From Bacteroidota bacterium (GTDB lineage: Bacteria; Bacteroidota; Bacteroidia; Bacteroidales; Bacteroidaceae), in the NCBI GenBank assembly GCA_023415545.1, contig JAEZKJ010000148.1, forward strand, positions 1-64,000: a stretch of 64,000 bases of DNA. Direction: 5' to 3'. Shown here in pieces: positions 25,475 to 33,583 of this stretch (its first letter is position 1; each line of letters begins with the position of its first letter). The notes under the pieces were generated by a model. The model ran no database searches. It was not told the DNA's origin and saw only the letters and a program-made list of their open reading frames with translations. Position numbers and translations under genes: made by a program.

Positions 25475-26518
25475 CTATCTCTGTTTGTATATGATTGAGT
25501 TGATTTTTTCAACTATCACCTCCTCTTTAATATTATTCAAACATCTATAATCACCATATATGCATGGTTTTTTCCCATATATAGAACAAGGCCTACATGG
25601 TAAATCTATCTGAATAGCGTTGTTGTAAGCCTGTTTCCAACCCATGAATCCTGCAAAAGGATGAGTAGCTCCCCAAATAGATACTACCGGAGTGTTTACT
25701 AAAGAAGCTAGATGCATATTACCTGAATCCATTGATACCATTACATCAAGCTTATCCATAAGTAATATCTCTTTATCAAGCGTCAGTTTACCTGCTAACG
25801 AGGTAATATTATCTCCTATTTTTTCCCAATTGCTTAAAATCTCTTTCTCACGCTTGCCACCACCGAAAAGGAAGATTTTAACGTTTGGATCTTTGGAAAG
25901 TATTTTTATAACTTTCTCTTGCTTTTCTAATGGGTAAATTTTCCCTTTATGGGCAGCAAAAGGAGCTATACCTATCCACTTATCGTTATCTTTTTTTGTA
26001 TAATCTCCACTTGCTTTCGAAAGTGTCTCATTATTTTTAGTAATAACTGAGTTGTAATCCAAGTCGAAATCAAAACCTAGTTTTTTAAAAACATCTTGAT
26101 ATCTTTCAAATGAACTCTTTAATTGAACAAGCTTTTTATTTTTAAATCTTACCAGCTCTTTTTTACCTCTTCTATCTTTATTTATATGCGCACATTTATG
26201 TCCACTAAACCAAAACAGAAGGCGTAAAAGTTTTGTTCGTAACACATCATGAAGATCAGCTACGAAGTCAAAATGTTCATTTTTCAATTCACTAAACAAA
26301 TTAAAGATACCTTTAATTCCTCTATATCTATGTTTTAAGTCAACACCTTTGAATGTGACATTGCTAGGTAGTGAAATGTTGAAAAGTGGGGAGAAAGTTT
26401 CTCTGCTTAATATTGTAATCTGATGCTGAGGATATTTATTTGCAAATGTTGCTATGACGGGCATAGTCATAGCAACATCTCCTAATGCCGAGAAACGAAT
26501 TACTAATATTTTAGCCAT
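25475..26518 (-). CDS. Family 9 glycosyltransferase (heptosyltransferase-like)
   Basis: A 347-residue GT-B enzyme. ILVIRFSALGDVAMTMPVI is the classic GT9 N-terminus, FDFVADLHDVLRTKLL follows, and the donor-binding part has WIGIAPFAAHKGKIYP, SLAGKLTLDKEILLM and DSGNMHLASLVNTPVVSIWGATHP. The C-terminus has clustered cysteines (CRPCSIYGKKPC, CLNN), a common feature in Bacteroidota GT9 proteins. Family members transfer heptose from ADP-heptose to LPS core. Bacteroidales often lack classical heptose core, so another sugar is possible. It is the second gene of the operon, 7 bp after the DUF4254 gene. Confidence 0.9.
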   Translation of the reverse strand: MAKILVIRFSALGDVAMTMPVIATFANKYPQHQITILSRETFSPLFNISLPSNVTFKGVDLKHRYRGIKGIFNLFSELKNEHFDFVADLHDVLRTKLLRLLFWFSGHKCAHINKDRRGKKELVRFKNKKLVQLKSSFERYQDVFKKLGFDFDLDYNSVITKNNETLSKASGDYTKKDNDKWIGIAPFAAHKGKIYPLEKQEKVIKILSKDPNVKIFLFGGGKREKEILSNWEKIGDNITSLAGKLTLDKEILLMDKLDVMVSMDSGNMHLASLVNTPVVSIWGATHPFAGFMGWKQAYNNAIQIDLPCRPCSIYGKKPCIYGDYRCLNNIKEEVIVEKINSIIYKQR

Positions 26519-26525
26519 TCATCAT

Positions 26526-27131
26526 CTATTTCTTTGCGTACAATACTGGATTCAGATTTGGATCGTTATACATCTTCATCTGTTTGTATACTTTCATATA
26601 CTTTCTTCCAGCTTCAATATCTGTTATTAATTGATCGATAGCTGAAGATAAATCTTTTTGCTGTTCAAGAAGAATATCAAGTTTTGTTTGACACTGATTA
26701 TGATGTTCTTCTGTTGTGTCAGTACGTTCAACTTCTTGACGCATGTGATATATCTTTAATGCAAGAATTGAAAGACGGTCAATAGCCCAAGCTGGACTTT
26801 CTGTATTTATTGTAGCATCTTCTTTGACAATTACATCCTTATATTTGTCAAGAAAATAGCTATCTATAAGTTCCACTAAATCTGTTCTGTCTTGGTTTGA
26901 TTTATCTATACGACGCTTTAAAACCAAAGCCTCTTTTGGGTCAATATTTGGGTCTCTGATAATATCTTCAAAATGCCATTGTACTGTATCGATCCAGTTT
27001 TTCAAATATAGATAATACTCAATACTTTTTAAAGGATATGGATTTACAATAGGTGTATCTACATTATCTTTTATGTGATAATCGGCAATTGATTGCTCGA
27101 AAATTGGGGTGCATAGTTGTGTGAAAGTCAT
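26526..27131 (-). CDS. DUF4254 protein
   Basis: A 201-residue, mostly helical, soluble protein with no signal peptide. It matches the DUF4254 family by overall composition and by segments such as WHFEDIIRDP, LVLKRRIDKSNQDRTDLVE, INTESPAWAIDRLSILALKIYHM and CQTKLDILLEQQKDL. The family is widespread in Bacteroidota and its function is unknown. It is first in the LPS operon, directly behind a good promoter, and 7 bp before the heptosyltransferase-like gene. A part in core assembly or its regulation is therefore inferred from position only. Confidence 0.85.
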   Translation of the reverse strand: MTFTQLCTPIFEQSIADYHIKDNVDTPIVNPYPLKSIEYYLYLKNWIDTVQWHFEDIIRDPNIDPKEALVLKRRIDKSNQDRTDLVELIDSYFLDKYKDVIVKEDATINTESPAWAIDRLSILALKIYHMRQEVERTDTTEEHHNQCQTKLDILLEQQKDLSSAIDQLITDIEAGRKYMKVYKQMKMYNDPNLNPVLYAKK

Positions 27132-27175
27132 ATCTAATTGTTTTATTTATTAATAATTAGTGCTATTATAACTAA

Positions 27176-27207
27176 CAAAGCTAAATAAACTTTTCTAATA
27201 TGACAAT
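27176..27207 (-). promoter_or_regulatory. Promoter of the minus-strand LPS operon
   Basis: On the minus strand: ATTG (27207-27204), 20 bp, then TAGCTTTG (27183-27176), an exact TAnnTTTG. The start of the DUF4254 gene is 45 bp beyond. Close gene spacing suggests it reads through to 18327. Confidence 0.7.
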
Positions 27208-27210
27208 TTT

Positions 27211-27244
27211 ATTGAGTTAATATCTATATTTATCAATATTTTTG
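27211..27244 (+). promoter_or_regulatory. Promoter of pdxB
   Basis: ATTG (27211-27214) and TATTTTTG (27237-27244), an exact TAnnTTTG, are separated by 22 bp. The pdxB ATG is 24 bp downstream. It is divergent from the LPS operon promoter. Confidence 0.65.
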
Positions 27245-27267
27245 CAAGTGGATACAAACAATAAATA

Positions 27268-28287
27268 ATGAAAGTAATAGTCGATGACAAAGTCCCATAC
27301 ATTAAAGAATTTCTTCCAATGTTAGGGGTTGAAGCTATCTATGTACCTGGCGATAAAATTACAAAAGAGCTCGTGCACGATGCTGATGCTTTAATAGTTC
27401 GAACTCGTACTAAATGTAACGAAGAACTTTTGAAAGGGAGTAAAGTAAAATTTATTGCCACTGCTACCATAGGTTTCGATCATATTGATATCACTTATTG
27501 TAAACAAAATGGAATAGAATGGACTAATTCTGCCGGTTGCAATTCGGGTGCTGTTGAACAATATGTTCGTTCTTCATTATTGTTACTGCAAAAAGACAAA
27601 GGTTTAGTATTGAATAAGTCCACTATTGGAATCATTGGTGTTGGACATGTTGGAAGTAGAGTTTGTAAAATAGCGACTCAATTAGGGATGAACACTTTAC
27701 TTTACGATTTGCCCCGAATGGACAGTGGCGAAAAGGGATTTGTCGATCTTTCTACTATCTATGAGCAAGCAGATGTTATTACTTTCCATACTCCTCTTAT
27801 AACAGAAGGTAGATATTTAACTTACCATATGGCTGATGCTGATTTTTTCAGCTCGTTAAAAAGAAAACCTTTTATTATTAATACCTCCAGAGGAGATGTA
27901 ATTGAAACATCATCTTTAATTGATGCTCTCTCTTCATCAAAGATATCAGATGTTATACTTGATGTTTGGGAAAATGAACCTAATATTGACATAAACTTAT
28001 TAAATAAAGCATATATTTCAACACCTCATATTGCCGGTTATTCAGCAGAAGGGAAAATTAATGCTACACGAAGCTCTTTACTCTCACTATGTAATTTTTT
28101 CAAGATAAATGGTATTATTGATCTTAAGTTACCTCCATCTTCTTTTTCTAAAGGCGTTGACTACTATAACAAAGATTATAATTATCTTGAGGTTTACAAT
28201 CCAATAGAGGATAGTAATTTGCTTAAAACACAACCAGAGAATTTTGAAAAAATAAGAAGTAATTACAATTTTAGAAGAGAGCTATAG
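27268..28287 (+). CDS. pdxB: 4-phosphoerythronate dehydrogenase
   Basis: A 339-residue D-2-hydroxyacid dehydrogenase for pyridoxal phosphate synthesis. It oxidises 4-phosphoerythronate with NAD. It starts with VIVDDKVPYI, a PdxB hallmark, then ALIVRTRTKCNEELL, TATIGFDHID and NSAGCNSGAVEQYV. The Rossmann motif is GVGHVGS. Catalytic residues sit in NTSRGDVI (Arg), VWENEP (Glu) and PHIAGYSAEGK (His). The C-terminal dimerisation region is shorter and more divergent than in E. coli PdxB. A good promoter precedes it and the next gene starts 31 bp on, so the two may be cotranscribed. Confidence 0.92.
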   Translation: MKVIVDDKVPYIKEFLPMLGVEAIYVPGDKITKELVHDADALIVRTRTKCNEELLKGSKVKFIATATIGFDHIDITYCKQNGIEWTNSAGCNSGAVEQYVRSSLLLLQKDKGLVLNKSTIGIIGVGHVGSRVCKIATQLGMNTLLYDLPRMDSGEKGFVDLSTIYEQADVITFHTPLITEGRYLTYHMADADFFSSLKRKPFIINTSRGDVIETSSLIDALSSSKISDVILDVWENEPNIDINLLNKAYISTPHIAGYSAEGKINATRSSLLSLCNFFKINGIIDLKLPPSSFSKGVDYYNKDYNYLEVYNPIEDSNLLKTQPENFEKIRSNYNFRREL

Positions 28288-28318
28288 AGAACAAACTTAA
28301 TGATGTTAGATTTTTTTT

Positions 28319-29434
28319 ATGAAAGCAATAATTAATAATTATCGCAGATCCATTATGCGTATTCTTACAAAGGATATCGGATCGGCAGTTAAACGCGGCG
28401 AAATAGATGTAAATCAAGTAAAAAAGATTCTTGTTGTACGACCAAACAATAGGTTGGGAAACCAATTGCTTATTACTCCTCTGATTAAAGAGATAAATAC
28501 AATTTTCCCAAATAGTACAATAGACTTTTTTATGCGTGGTGGTCTTGCACCAATACTTTTTAAGAATTTTGATAATATTGGACGTTTTTATTCTTTACCA
28601 GGACGCCCTTTCAAACATCTTATAGATTATATAGGTAAATGGATTTCTCTGCTAACAACTCAATATGATTTAATAATCAATACAAATGCTAACTCTTCAT
28701 CAGGAAGACTTGCATCCAAGTTTGTTCGATCAAAATATACTATTTTTGATTTAAATGACATTGAAAAGTCGGAACAGTTAGATGATTATTCTCATTTTGC
28801 TAAGCATATAGTATATAATCTTCGATATGCGACGAATCAAAATTTAAAAAAGAGTATATCTCCACTTACTATAAACTTATCTTCTGAAGAGATTCAAAAG
28901 GGGAAAGTTTTGCTTGATTCAATGGTCGATCCCGATAAACCTACCATTGCTATCTATACATTTGCCACAGGTAGTAAAATGTTTACAAAGGAGTGGTGGC
29001 ATAAATTTTATACCTGTTTGAAACAGAAATATGGCGAACATTATAATATACTCGAAGTCCTACCTAAAGAAAATGTATCGCAAATCGATTTTCAAGCTAT
29101 AAACTATTATAGTACAAGTATTCGCGAAATGGCATCGGTAATGCATAATACAAAACTATGGATTGGTGCTGATTGTGGAGTTATGCATCTGGCTGTTGCT
29201 TCTGGAGTTCCAACTATAGGGCTATTTAGTGTCACTGATATACCTACTTATAAACCTTATGGAGGTGCTTCTTCGGCTATAGATATGAAAACTGCAGATA
29301 TAGATGATATAATGAAAAGAGTAGAATCTACTCTTTCTAATGAGTTAATAAATTTTCAATCGTTTCAGGATAATATTCATACTCCAACTGATGTACACGT
29401 TCAGCTAGAGTCTCAGGAGTGTCGTCTTTCATAA
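28319..29434 (+). CDS. Family 9 glycosyltransferase
   Basis: A 371-residue GT9 (heptosyltransferase-like) protein. KILVVRPNNRLGNQLLITPLIKEI is the N-terminal signature. The donor half has IYTFATGSKMFTKEWWHKF, a CADCGVMHLAV-like segment (IGADCGVMHLAVASGVPTIGLFS) and TYKPYG. The first ATG (28319) is used; the ATG at 28355 is an alternative. Its last 33 codons (to 29434) lie antisense over the end of purN, suggesting extension of this gene past its original stop. It follows pdxB closely and stands near the LPS operon. It may act on LPS core, but its acceptor and donor are unknown. Confidence 0.85.
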   Translation: MKAIINNYRRSIMRILTKDIGSAVKRGEIDVNQVKKILVVRPNNRLGNQLLITPLIKEINTIFPNSTIDFFMRGGLAPILFKNFDNIGRFYSLPGRPFKHLIDYIGKWISLLTTQYDLIINTNANSSSGRLASKFVRSKYTIFDLNDIEKSEQLDDYSHFAKHIVYNLRYATNQNLKKSISPLTINLSSEEIQKGKVLLDSMVDPDKPTIAIYTFATGSKMFTKEWWHKFYTCLKQKYGEHYNILEVLPKENVSQIDFQAINYYSTSIREMASVMHNTKLWIGADCGVMHLAVASGVPTIGLFSVTDIPTYKPYGGASSAIDMKTADIDDIMKRVESTLSNELINFQSFQDNIHTPTDVHVQLESQECRLS

Positions 29435-29900
29435 CAGGACATTTAGCTTGCAGTATCACTGTACCCTTATCATATTCTTTATTAATATAGTGTATGGTGA
29501 TACCGCTTTCTTTATCTTTCGATTCAATTACGGTTTGATGAACTTTCATTCCATACATTCCTTTTCCTCCATATTTAGGAAGAAGTGATGGATGAATATT
29601 TATAATACGATTTGGAAAAAGATTTAAAATATTGTCGGATATCTTTGCTAAATATCCTGCAAGAACAATAAAGTCTATCTCATATTCCTTCAATAAATTT
29701 ATTATTTTTCCCCCTTGCAGCTCTTCTGGTTGTAGGAAAAAGCTCTGTACACCAAAAGGTTCTACTCTTTTTATTACTCTGGAATCAATTTTATTTGTGA
29801 TAACTAAAACCACTTTAATTGTTTCTTTTTCTAAAAAATAACTTATAATTCTTTCCGCATTAGTACCTTCACCGGAGGCAAAAATTGCTATTTTTTTCAT
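29337..29900 (-). CDS. purN: Phosphoribosylglycinamide formyltransferase
   Basis: A 187-residue enzyme of purine synthesis, transferring formyl from 10-formyl-THF to GAR. The ATG at 29900 (MKKIAIFASGEGTNAERI) is the family start; the open frame extends 18 codons further upstream without similarity. The catalytic region has FIVLAGYLAKIS, the NIHPSLLPKYGGKGMYG motif (Asn, His) and an ESGITIHYINKEYDKGTVI segment with the catalytic Asp. The C-terminus ETLAERVHQLEYEYYPETI is standard. It stands apart from other pur genes and is divergent from acpP. Its 3' end overlaps the GT9 gene by 98 bp. Confidence 0.94.
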   Translation of the reverse strand: MKKIAIFASGEGTNAERIISYFLEKETIKVVLVITNKIDSRVIKRVEPFGVQSFFLQPEELQGGKIINLLKEYEIDFIVLAGYLAKISDNILNLFPNRIINIHPSLLPKYGGKGMYGMKVHQTVIESKDKESGITIHYINKEYDKGTVILQAKCPVMKDDTPETLAERVHQLEYEYYPETIENLLTH

Positions 29901-29969
29901 GGTTTTAGCTATTTGTTGTGCACAGAAATCATAAATGTGTGCAGAATATTGCATTTATTTGCGATAATA

Positions 29970-30001
29970 TTTGTTTAGCCCAAGAAATATTTATTCCTTT
30001 G
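29970..30001 (+). promoter_or_regulatory. Promoter of acpP-fabF-rnc
   Basis: TTTG (29970-29973), 20 bp, then TTCCTTTG (29994-30001), one mismatch to TAnnTTTG. The ATG of acpP follows at 30054, giving a leader of about 45 nt. Confidence 0.6.
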
Positions 30002-30053
30002 CATCCACAAAGAAAATAAAATAATTCAATTTATTAACTAAAAATTAAACGTT

Positions 30054-30290
30054 ATGTCTGAAATTGCATCAAGAGTAAAAGCTATTATTGTTGATAAATT
30101 AGGTGTAGAAGAATCAGAAGTTACAAACGAAGCAAGCTTCACAAATGATTTAGGTGCTGATTCATTAGATACAGTAGAGCTAATCATGGAGTTCGAGAAA
30201 GAATTTGGTATCTCTATTCCAGATGATCAAGCAGAAAAGATTGCTACTGTAGGTGACGCTGTTTCTTATATCGAAGCTAACGCGAAGTAA
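30054..30290 (+). CDS. acpP: Acyl carrier protein
   Basis: A 78-residue acidic carrier. The phosphopantetheine serine is S37 in [30 protein letters not shown] helix ([12 protein letters not shown]) is classic. It carries growing acyl chains for fatty acid and lipid A synthesis. It is followed by fabF 18 bp later and by rnc, the usual Bacteroidota order. Confidence 0.97.
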   Translation: MSEIASRVKAIIVDKLGVEESEVTNEASFTNDLGADSLDTVELIMEFEKEFGISIPDDQAEKIATVGDAVSYIEANAK

Positions 30291-30308
30291 TAATCCCCTA
30301 TTTTTAAT

Positions 30309-31574
30309 ATGGAATTAAAAAGAGTAGTAGTAACAGGTCTTGGAGCATTAACACCTATTGGTAATACTCTTCCAGAATTCTGGGAGAATATTGTTAAAGG
30401 TGTAAGTGGGGCAGGACCTATTACTCATTTCGATGCATCCAAATTCAAAACCCAATTTGCATGTGAGGTGAAAAACTTCAATGCAGCCGACTTTATTGAT
30501 CGCAAGGAACTTAGAAAGATGGACTTGTATGCTCAATATGCAATAGCAACAGCTAAAGAGGCTATTGAGGATTCGGGTATGGATCTCGAAAAGGAAGATT
30601 TGAATAGGATAGGTGTAATATTTGGTGTAGGTATCGGAGGTATTCATACTTTTGAAGAAGAGGTAAAGAACTATACTCTTACTAAAGATACTTTAGGACC
30701 AAAATTCAGTCCATTCTTTATTCCTAAAATGATAGCTGATATTGCAGTTGGTCATATATCGATAATGTATGGTTTCCATGGACCAAACTTTACAACAACT
30801 TCAGCATGTGCTTCTTCAACAAATGCTATTGCCGATGCGTTTAACTATATCCGTTTAGGAAAAGCTAACGCAATCGTTACCGGTGGTTCTGAAGCTGCTA
30901 TTTTTGAAGCTGGTGTAGGTGGTTTTAATGCTATGCATGCATTATCAACACGTAATGACGATCCTCAAACTGCGTCACGTCCATTTAGCGCTAGTCGCGA
31001 TGGATTTGTTATGGGAGAGGGTGCTGGATGTCTTATACTTGAAGAATTAGAGCATGCAAAAGCTCGTGGAGCTAAAATATATGCTGAATTGGCAGGTGTA
31101 GGTGTTTCAGCCGATGCATACCATCTTACTGCTTCACATCCTGAAGGATTAGGAGCTAAATTGGTAATGTTAAATGCTTTGGAAGATGCTGAGATGAAAC
31201 CAGAGGAAATTGATTATATTAATGTCCATGGTACTTCTACACCGGTAGGTGATGTCTCTGAAGTTAAAGCTATCAAAGATGTATTTGGCGATGCAGCTTA
31301 TAAACTAAATATTAGTTCTACAAAATCTATGACTGGTCACCTTCTTGGTGCTGCTGGTGCTGTAGAAGCTATTGTTAGTATTATGGCTGTTAAGAACGAT
31401 ATTGTTCCTCCAACTATCAATCATGAAGAGGGTGATCATGATGAAAACATTGATTATACTCTCAACTTTACTTTCAATAAAGCTGAAAAACGTACTGTTA
31501 AAGCTGCTTTGAGTAATACTTTTGGTTTTGGTGGCCACAATGCTTGTGTTATCGTTAAGAAATTTGTTGAATAA
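30309..31574 (+). CDS. fabF: 3-oxoacyl-ACP synthase II
   Basis: A 421-residue condensing enzyme for chain elongation in fatty acid synthesis. The catalytic triad is C167 (TTSACASS), H307 (NVHGTSTPVGD) and H344 (MTGHLLGAAG), with the FGFGGHNA end motif. Length is normal for FabF. The substrate carrier acpP lies 18 bp upstream, and rnc begins 2 bp after the stop. Confidence 0.97.
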   Translation: MELKRVVVTGLGALTPIGNTLPEFWENIVKGVSGAGPITHFDASKFKTQFACEVKNFNAADFIDRKELRKMDLYAQYAIATAKEAIEDSGMDLEKEDLNRIGVIFGVGIGGIHTFEEEVKNYTLTKDTLGPKFSPFFIPKMIADIAVGHISIMYGFHGPNFTTTSACASSTNAIADAFNYIRLGKANAIVTGGSEAAIFEAGVGGFNAMHALSTRNDDPQTASRPFSASRDGFVMGEGAGCLILEELEHAKARGAKIYAELAGVGVSADAYHLTASHPEGLGAKLVMLNALEDAEMKPEEIDYINVHGTSTPVGDVSEVKAIKDVFGDAAYKLNISSTKSMTGHLLGAAGAVEAIVSIMAVKNDIVPPTINHEEGDHDENIDYTLNFTFNKAEKRTVKAALSNTFGFGGHNACVIVKKFVE

Positions 31575-31576
31575 AA

Positions 31577-32413
31577 GTGCACGATAATATTCTAAATAGA
31601 ATAAGACTTCTTTTTCGAAAGGATAGGGAGTCTTATTTTTGCTTTTATAGGATGCTTGGTTTCTTCCCTAAAGAAATTAAGCTATATGAACAGGCCTTAT
31701 TACATAAATCTTCATCTGTAAGGTCTGATAAAGGACGTCTTATAAATAACGAAAGGCTTGAATTCCTAGGTGATGCTATTCTGGATGCCATAGTAGCAGA
31801 TATCGTATATAAGAAATTCGATGGCAAACGCGAAGGATTTCTTACAAATACTCGTTCAAAAATAGTACAACGAGAGACCCTTAATCACATAGGCAAAGAG
31901 TTGGGCCTTGATAAACTTATTAAGTTTAGCAACCAACAATCCTCACATAACAGTTACTTGTGTGGTAATGCTTTCGAAGCATTGATTGGAGCAATATACC
32001 TTGATAGAGGATATAGAGCTTGTAAGTTTTTTATCGAGACTAAAATAATAGGTAAATATATTAATCTTGAAAAAGTTTCTCGCGAAGAGGTAAACTTTAA
32101 GTCTCGTCTTATAGAATGGTGTCAAAAGAATAAGTTGACTATAAGTTTTGAGCTTATTAATGATGATTTCGATAAGACAAATAGTCCTACTTTTGAGTGT
32201 AATGTTATAATAGAGGATACTATTAGTGGACATGGAATGGGTTACTCAAAGAAAGAATCCCATCAAAATGCAGCACAAGAGGCTCTAAAAAGAGTAAAAA
32301 ATAATTCTGCTTTTGCCAAAAGTCTATTTGAACTCAGGGATAGTAAAGTTGAAATACACGAAGATACAATCTCTGAACTCGATGATACAACTAATATAAT
32401 TGAGAATAATTAA
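31577..32413 (+). CDS. rnc: Ribonuclease III
   Basis: A 278-residue double-strand RNA endonuclease. The family signature NERLEFLGDAILDAIVAD (with catalytic Glu/Asp) sits near residue 58, and GNAFEALIGAIYLDRGY carries the second acidic pair. A dsRNA-binding domain follows (about 178-245, ending in YSKKESHQNAAQEALKRV). A poorly conserved tail of about 35 residues follows it. The start is a GTG two bases after the fabF stop; no ATG near this point keeps the N-terminal helix. It converges on pfkA with a 17-bp gap. Roles: rRNA processing and mRNA decay. Confidence 0.93.
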   Translation: MHDNILNRIRLLFRKDRESYFCFYRMLGFFPKEIKLYEQALLHKSSSVRSDKGRLINNERLEFLGDAILDAIVADIVYKKFDGKREGFLTNTRSKIVQRETLNHIGKELGLDKLIKFSNQQSSHNSYLCGNAFEALIGAIYLDRGYRACKFFIETKIIGKYINLEKVSREEVNFKSRLIEWCQKNKLTISFELINDDFDKTNSPTFECNVIIEDTISGHGMGYSKKESHQNAAQEALKRVKNNSAFAKSLFELRDSKVEIHEDTISELDDTTNIIENN

Positions 32414-32430
32414 ACATATCTAATAATTAG

Positions 32431-33441
32431 TTATCCAAAACAGATTCCCATCCTACGCCCTTGAATAATTAAGTCATGATTTTCCGGAACTAATTTTAAT
32501 TTCCCGGCAACATCTGTCAATGGTATTGATCCTATGCTGTTACCTTGAAGAGCAACCATTCGGTTAAAATGTTTGTTTATAATAAGTTCTGTTGCATGAC
32601 CACCCATTCTAGTAGCTAAATTTCTATCAAAAGCAGTAGGAGTACCTCCTCTTTGTATGTATCCAAGTACTGTTTCACGTGTCTCAAAGCCTGTTTCATA
32701 CTCAATTTCATTCGCTATATATTGAGCAGCTTTCATGTTGTTCTCTGTTTTTATTCCTTCAGCTACTACAACAATTGAGTAAGGTTTACCTTTTTTAAGT
32801 CGTTCAATAATGGTATTACCAATGTTGTGTATGTTATACTCAAGCTCAGGAAGCAATATTACATCACCTCCTCCTGCCATACCCGAATAAAGAGCTATCC
32901 AACCGGCCTTATGCCCCATAACCTCTATTACCATAACTCGTTGATGTGAACTAGCTGTTGAGTGAAGTCTGTCTATAGCATCTGTAGCAATAGAAACAGC
33001 GGAGTCAAAGCCAAAACAGAAGTCTGTGCCCCAAACATCATTATCTATAGTCTTTGGTATAGAGATAACATTTATGCCTATTTCAGCTAGTTTGGCAGCA
33101 GTTTTTTGAGTACCATTACCACCAATACATACAATACATTCCAATTGGGCTTTCTCAATATTCGATAATAATGCATTGATTTTATTTTCATCCACACTAT
33201 TACCTCTTTTTTTAAAAGGCTTTTCTCGTGAGGTGCCTAGTATGGTACCTCCCATATTCAGAAGTCCTGTTAAGGATTTATCAGTGAGTAGTTCTATCTC
33301 ATTATCCAACAATCCGCGAAAACCACTATGGATTCCATAAACCTCAATCCCATAATTATTGATGGCTGTTTTGCAAACACCTCTAATGGTTGCATTTATG
33401 CCTGGACAGTCACCGCCTGATGTGAGAATACCTATCTTCAT
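32431..33441 (-). CDS. pfkA: 6-phosphofructokinase (PfkA family, variant active site)
   Basis: A 336-residue phosphofructokinase for glycolysis. GILTSGGDCPGINATIRG, EVMGHKAGWIALYSG and GGTPTAFDR are family motifs; TIDNDVWGTD gives the catalytic Asp of TIDxD. Two positions differ from the E. coli ATP enzyme. The GGDG motif that holds Mg-ATP reads GGNG (N109), and the residue before TID is lysine (PKTIDND, K130), which is typical of PPi-type or mixed enzymes. Phosphate-donor choice is therefore uncertain. The name pfkA is by family. A TATCTTTA box (minus strand, 33479-33472) is a possible promoter. Confidence 0.9.
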   Translation of the reverse strand: MKIGILTSGGDCPGINATIRGVCKTAINNYGIEVYGIHSGFRGLLDNEIELLTDKSLTGLLNMGGTILGTSREKPFKKRGNSVDENKINALLSNIEKAQLECIVCIGGNGTQKTAAKLAEIGINVISIPKTIDNDVWGTDFCFGFDSAVSIATDAIDRLHSTASSHQRVMVIEVMGHKAGWIALYSGMAGGGDVILLPELEYNIHNIGNTIIERLKKGKPYSIVVVAEGIKTENNMKAAQYIANEIEYETGFETRETVLGYIQRGGTPTAFDRNLATRMGGHATELIINKHFNRMVALQGNSIGSIPLTDVAGKLKLVPENHDLIIQGRRMGICFG

Positions 33442-33528
33442 ATTACCCCAATTGATTATTTTTCTCTTTTGTAAAGATAATAAAAAATAAAAGTAAAGGA
33501 TAAATGGGCAAAAAAAATATTTTAATAT

Positions 33529-33558
33529 CTTGATTTCATAATAATAAGGTTAAATTTG
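33529..33558 (+). promoter_or_regulatory. Promoter of the GH3-like gene
   Basis: CTTG (33529-33532), 18 bp, then TAAATTTG (33551-33558), an exact TAnnTTTG. The ATG is 26 bp beyond. Confidence 0.62.
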
Positions 33559-33583
33559 TACATTATATGATTTTTTTAAAAAG

